NCBI GenBank assembly: GCA_044508265.1
Contig: JBIQIB010000161.1
Location: forward strand, 1 to 7,373
DNA: 7,373 nt
Direction: 5' to 3'
DNA from: JAEZDP01 sp044508265
GTDB lineage: Bacteria > Acidobacteriota > Vicinamibacteria > Vicinamibacterales > Vicinamibacteraceae
Positions 5,951 through 7,373 of this stretch are shown here, one piece after another. Position numbers and translations under genes: made by a program. The number at the start of each line of letters is the position of its first letter. The stretch's first letter is position 1. Below the pieces are notes generated by a model, which saw only the letters and a list, made by a program, of their open reading frames with translations, searched no databases and was not told where the DNA came from.

Positions 5951-7054
5951 GTGCATACACGTCTCGAAAGGACCACGCGTCTCTGCCTGATCCTTCTGGT
6001 TGCCGCCGCCTCCACGACGATGGTGGCGGCGCAACAGGCCACGTCGCGGACCGGGCAGCAGGTCTACGAAGCCTCCTGCATCGCCTGTCACGGTCCGGAC
6101 GGCAAGGGCGGTATGAACCTCGAGCTCGAGAAGATCGTCGCCCTGCCCGACTTCTCGGACTGCAGCTTCGCGAACCGCGAACCCGACAGCGACTGGCTGG
6201 CCGTGGCGCACGACGGCGGGCCGGCGCGTGGCTTCTCGCCGCTGATGGCGCCGTGGGGCGGCACATTCTCGCTCGATGAGCTCCAGTTGGCCGTCTCGCA
6301 CGTGCGGACGTTCTGCACGGACGACACCTGGCCGCGTGGCGAGTTGAACCTGCCGCTGGCGCTCGTCACCGGCAAGGCATTCCCCGAGGACGAAGCCGTC
6401 GTGAAGATGACCTCGCAGGACGGTGATGTCGTGACGCGGTTCGTGTACGAGCGGCGGTTCGGGGCGTTGAACCAGTGGGAAGTGGGCATCCCGATCAACT
6501 CGGTCGACGGCGGCACGAACGGCAGGTCGACCGGCATCGGCGACCTGGCGCTGGGCTACAAGCGCGTGCTCGCGCACAGCCTCGTACGCGGCAACATCCT
6601 CAGCGTGTCGGCCGAGGCCAAGCTGCCGAGCGGCAACGAGGACAAGGGCCTCGGCGCCGGCACGGCGGTCTTCGAGCCGTTCGTCACGTTCGGACAGATG
6701 CTGCCGCGCGACAGTTTCGTGCAACTGCAGGGCGGCTTCGAGATTCCGTTCGAGAGTGGGCACGCCAACGAGGGCTTCTGGCGTGCGGCCTACGGGCGTA
6801 CGTTCGAGCAGGGCCGGTTCGGGCGGAGCTGGACGCCCATGTTCGAGCTGCTCGCGGCCAGGCCGTTCGAGAGCGGGGCCGGCGTCGAGTGGGACGTGGT
6901 GCCCCAGATGCAGGTGACGCTCAACAGGCGTCAGCACATTCGCGTCAACGCCGGTGCGCGCATTCCCATCAACAACCGGGATCGCCGATCGACGAGCGTG
7001 ATCGCGTACCTGCTGTGGGACTGGTTCGACGGTGGTTTCCTCGACGGGTGGTGA
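5951..7054 (+). CDS. c-type cytochrome domain fused to a predicted outer-membrane beta-barrel
   Basis: The protein has 367 residues. Residues 1-27 are a signal peptide ending MVAA before Gln28. Residues about 32-123 form a class I-like cytochrome c domain: heme-binding CIACH (43-47), HGPDGKGG just after it, and M99 in SPLMAPWGG as probable distal ligand; C71 and C122 may form a disulfide. Residues about 145-367 alternate polar and hydrophobic residues with repeated aromatic strands (VTRFVYERRFG, GIGDLALGYKRV, FVQLQGGFEIPF, SVIAYLLWDWF) and end in Trp, as expected of an outer-membrane beta-barrel related to transporter/phenol-degradation-type porins. The heme domain would face the periplasm. 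It starts at GTG with AGGAG (5940-5944) six bases upstream that overlaps the previous stop, which supports the GTG and co-transcription. It is the last gene of the operon and converges with the nrdB-like gene, leaving 8 bases between stops. A soluble or partial barrel cannot be excluded. Confidence 0.85.
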   Translation: MHTRLERTTRLCLILLVAAASTTMVAAQQATSRTGQQVYEASCIACHGPDGKGGMNLELEKIVALPDFSDCSFANREPDSDWLAVAHDGGPARGFSPLMAPWGGTFSLDELQLAVSHVRTFCTDDTWPRGELNLPLALVTGKAFPEDEAVVKMTSQDGDVVTRFVYERRFGALNQWEVGIPINSVDGGTNGRSTGIGDLALGYKRVLAHSLVRGNILSVSAEAKLPSGNEDKGLGAGTAVFEPFVTFGQMLPRDSFVQLQGGFEIPFESGHANEGFWRAAYGRTFEQGRFGRSWTPMFELLAARPFESGAGVEWDVVPQMQVTLNRRQHIRVNAGARIPINNRDRRSTSVIAYLLWDWFDGGFLDGW

Positions 7055-7062
7055 GCTTCGAT

Positions 7063-7373
7063 CTACTCCCAGGTGAGTGACGACCCGGTCTGGTACTCGA
7101 TCACACGCGTCTCGAAGAAGTTCTTCTCCTTCTTGATGTCCATCGCCTCGGCCATCCACGAGAACGGGTTGGGCGTGGCGGCAAAGAGCGGTGCCATGCC
7201 CAGTTGCGCGCAGCGGCGGTTCGCGATGCCCTGCATGTAGTCGCGGCAGAGGTCCGCGTTGAGTCCCAGCAGTCCCGTCGGCATCGTGTCGCGACCGTAG
7301 GCGACCTCGAGTTCACATGCCTCGCCAATCATCCGCCGCACCTCCTGCTCGAAGGCATCCGTCCACAGCAGCG
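7063..7373 (-). CDS. nrdB: Class I ribonucleotide reductase beta subunit, C-terminal part (gene continues past right edge)
   Basis: About 103 codons of the gene are present, with the N-terminus beyond the right edge. The enzyme's beta subunit houses a metal centre that generates the radical needed to reduce ribonucleotides to deoxyribonucleotides for DNA synthesis. The visible part carries family hallmarks: FEQEVRRMIGEACELE, GLLGLNADLCRDYMQ, IANRRCAQLGM, TPNPFSWM and KKEKNFFETRVIEYQ, then a C-terminal TGSSLTWE tail. The tail is expected to dock onto the alpha subunit. The metal ligands are mainly upstream of this segment and mostly not visible, so the subtype (iron or manganese) cannot be told. 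The stop is TAG at 7065-7063, 8 bases from the stop of the convergent cytochrome-barrel gene. Confidence 0.9.
   Translation of the reverse strand, partial: LLWTDAFEQEVRRMIGEACELEVAYGRDTMPTGLLGLNADLCRDYMQGIANRRCAQLGMAPLFAATPNPFSWMAEAMDIKKEKNFFETRVIEYQTGSSLTWE

Noticed and set aside
7055..7062. A terminator between the cytochrome-barrel gene and nrdB
   Set aside because: Only eight bases separate the convergent stops and no convincing stem-loop is visible there or just beyond.
5123..7159. A 678-codon open frame on the minus strand spanning the whole HhH and cytochrome-barrel region
   Set aside because: It is antisense to three genes that have signal peptides, a heme motif and good ribosome binding sites. 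Its product is low-complexity, rich in Arg, His, Glu and Val with no domain. Long antisense frames are expected in GC-rich DNA.

Overview
The window is a high-GC (roughly two-thirds G+C) bacterial chromosome segment, densely coded, with strong G/C preference at third codon positions. The gene mix suggests a Gram-negative aerobic soil-type bacterium: a signal-peptide c-type cytochrome joined to an outer-membrane-like barrel, a class I ribonucleotide reductase, and ArsR/SRPBCC and GlxA-type regulatory genes. The overall style would fit Acidobacteriota (Vicinamibacteria-like). That placement is an impression from composition and gene style, not a demonstrated assignment. No rRNA, tRNA, CRISPR array, insertion sequence or phage gene was seen.

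Layout. (1) 3-143, + strand: the C-terminal end of an unrecognised gene. (2) 159-1238, - strand: a winged-helix/SAM methyltransferase, divergent from (3) 1390-2433, + strand: a GlxA-type regulator (DJ-1/PfpI-like domain plus AraC helix-turn-helix). (4) 3762-2460, - strand: a two-gene overlapping operon, an ArsR-family repressor followed by a protein with two SRPBCC (AHSA1) domains. An imperfect dyad sits directly in front of the repressor. (5) 3903-4667, + strand: a PEP mutase/isocitrate lyase superfamily enzyme with an excellent ribosome binding site, divergent from the ArsR operon. (6) 4718-4789: a long stem-loop. (7) 4833-7054, + strand: a tight three-gene operon encoding a four-helix membrane protein, a secreted protein with three helix-hairpin-helix-like repeats, and a c-type cytochrome fused to a predicted beta-barrel. 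(8) 7373-7063, - strand: the C-terminal part of a class I ribonucleotide reductase beta subunit, convergent with the operon.

The ArsR-SRPBCC pair is a familiar arrangement in which the repressor probably controls itself and its partner. The methyltransferase/GlxA pair looks like a regulator facing its possible target. The most intriguing part is the 4833-7054 operon: an inner-membrane protein, a secreted repeat protein and a heme-bearing barrel protein, translationally coupled or nearly so. Together they look like one cell-envelope system of unknown function, possibly linked to electron transfer across or at the outer membrane. This function is inferred from architecture only.
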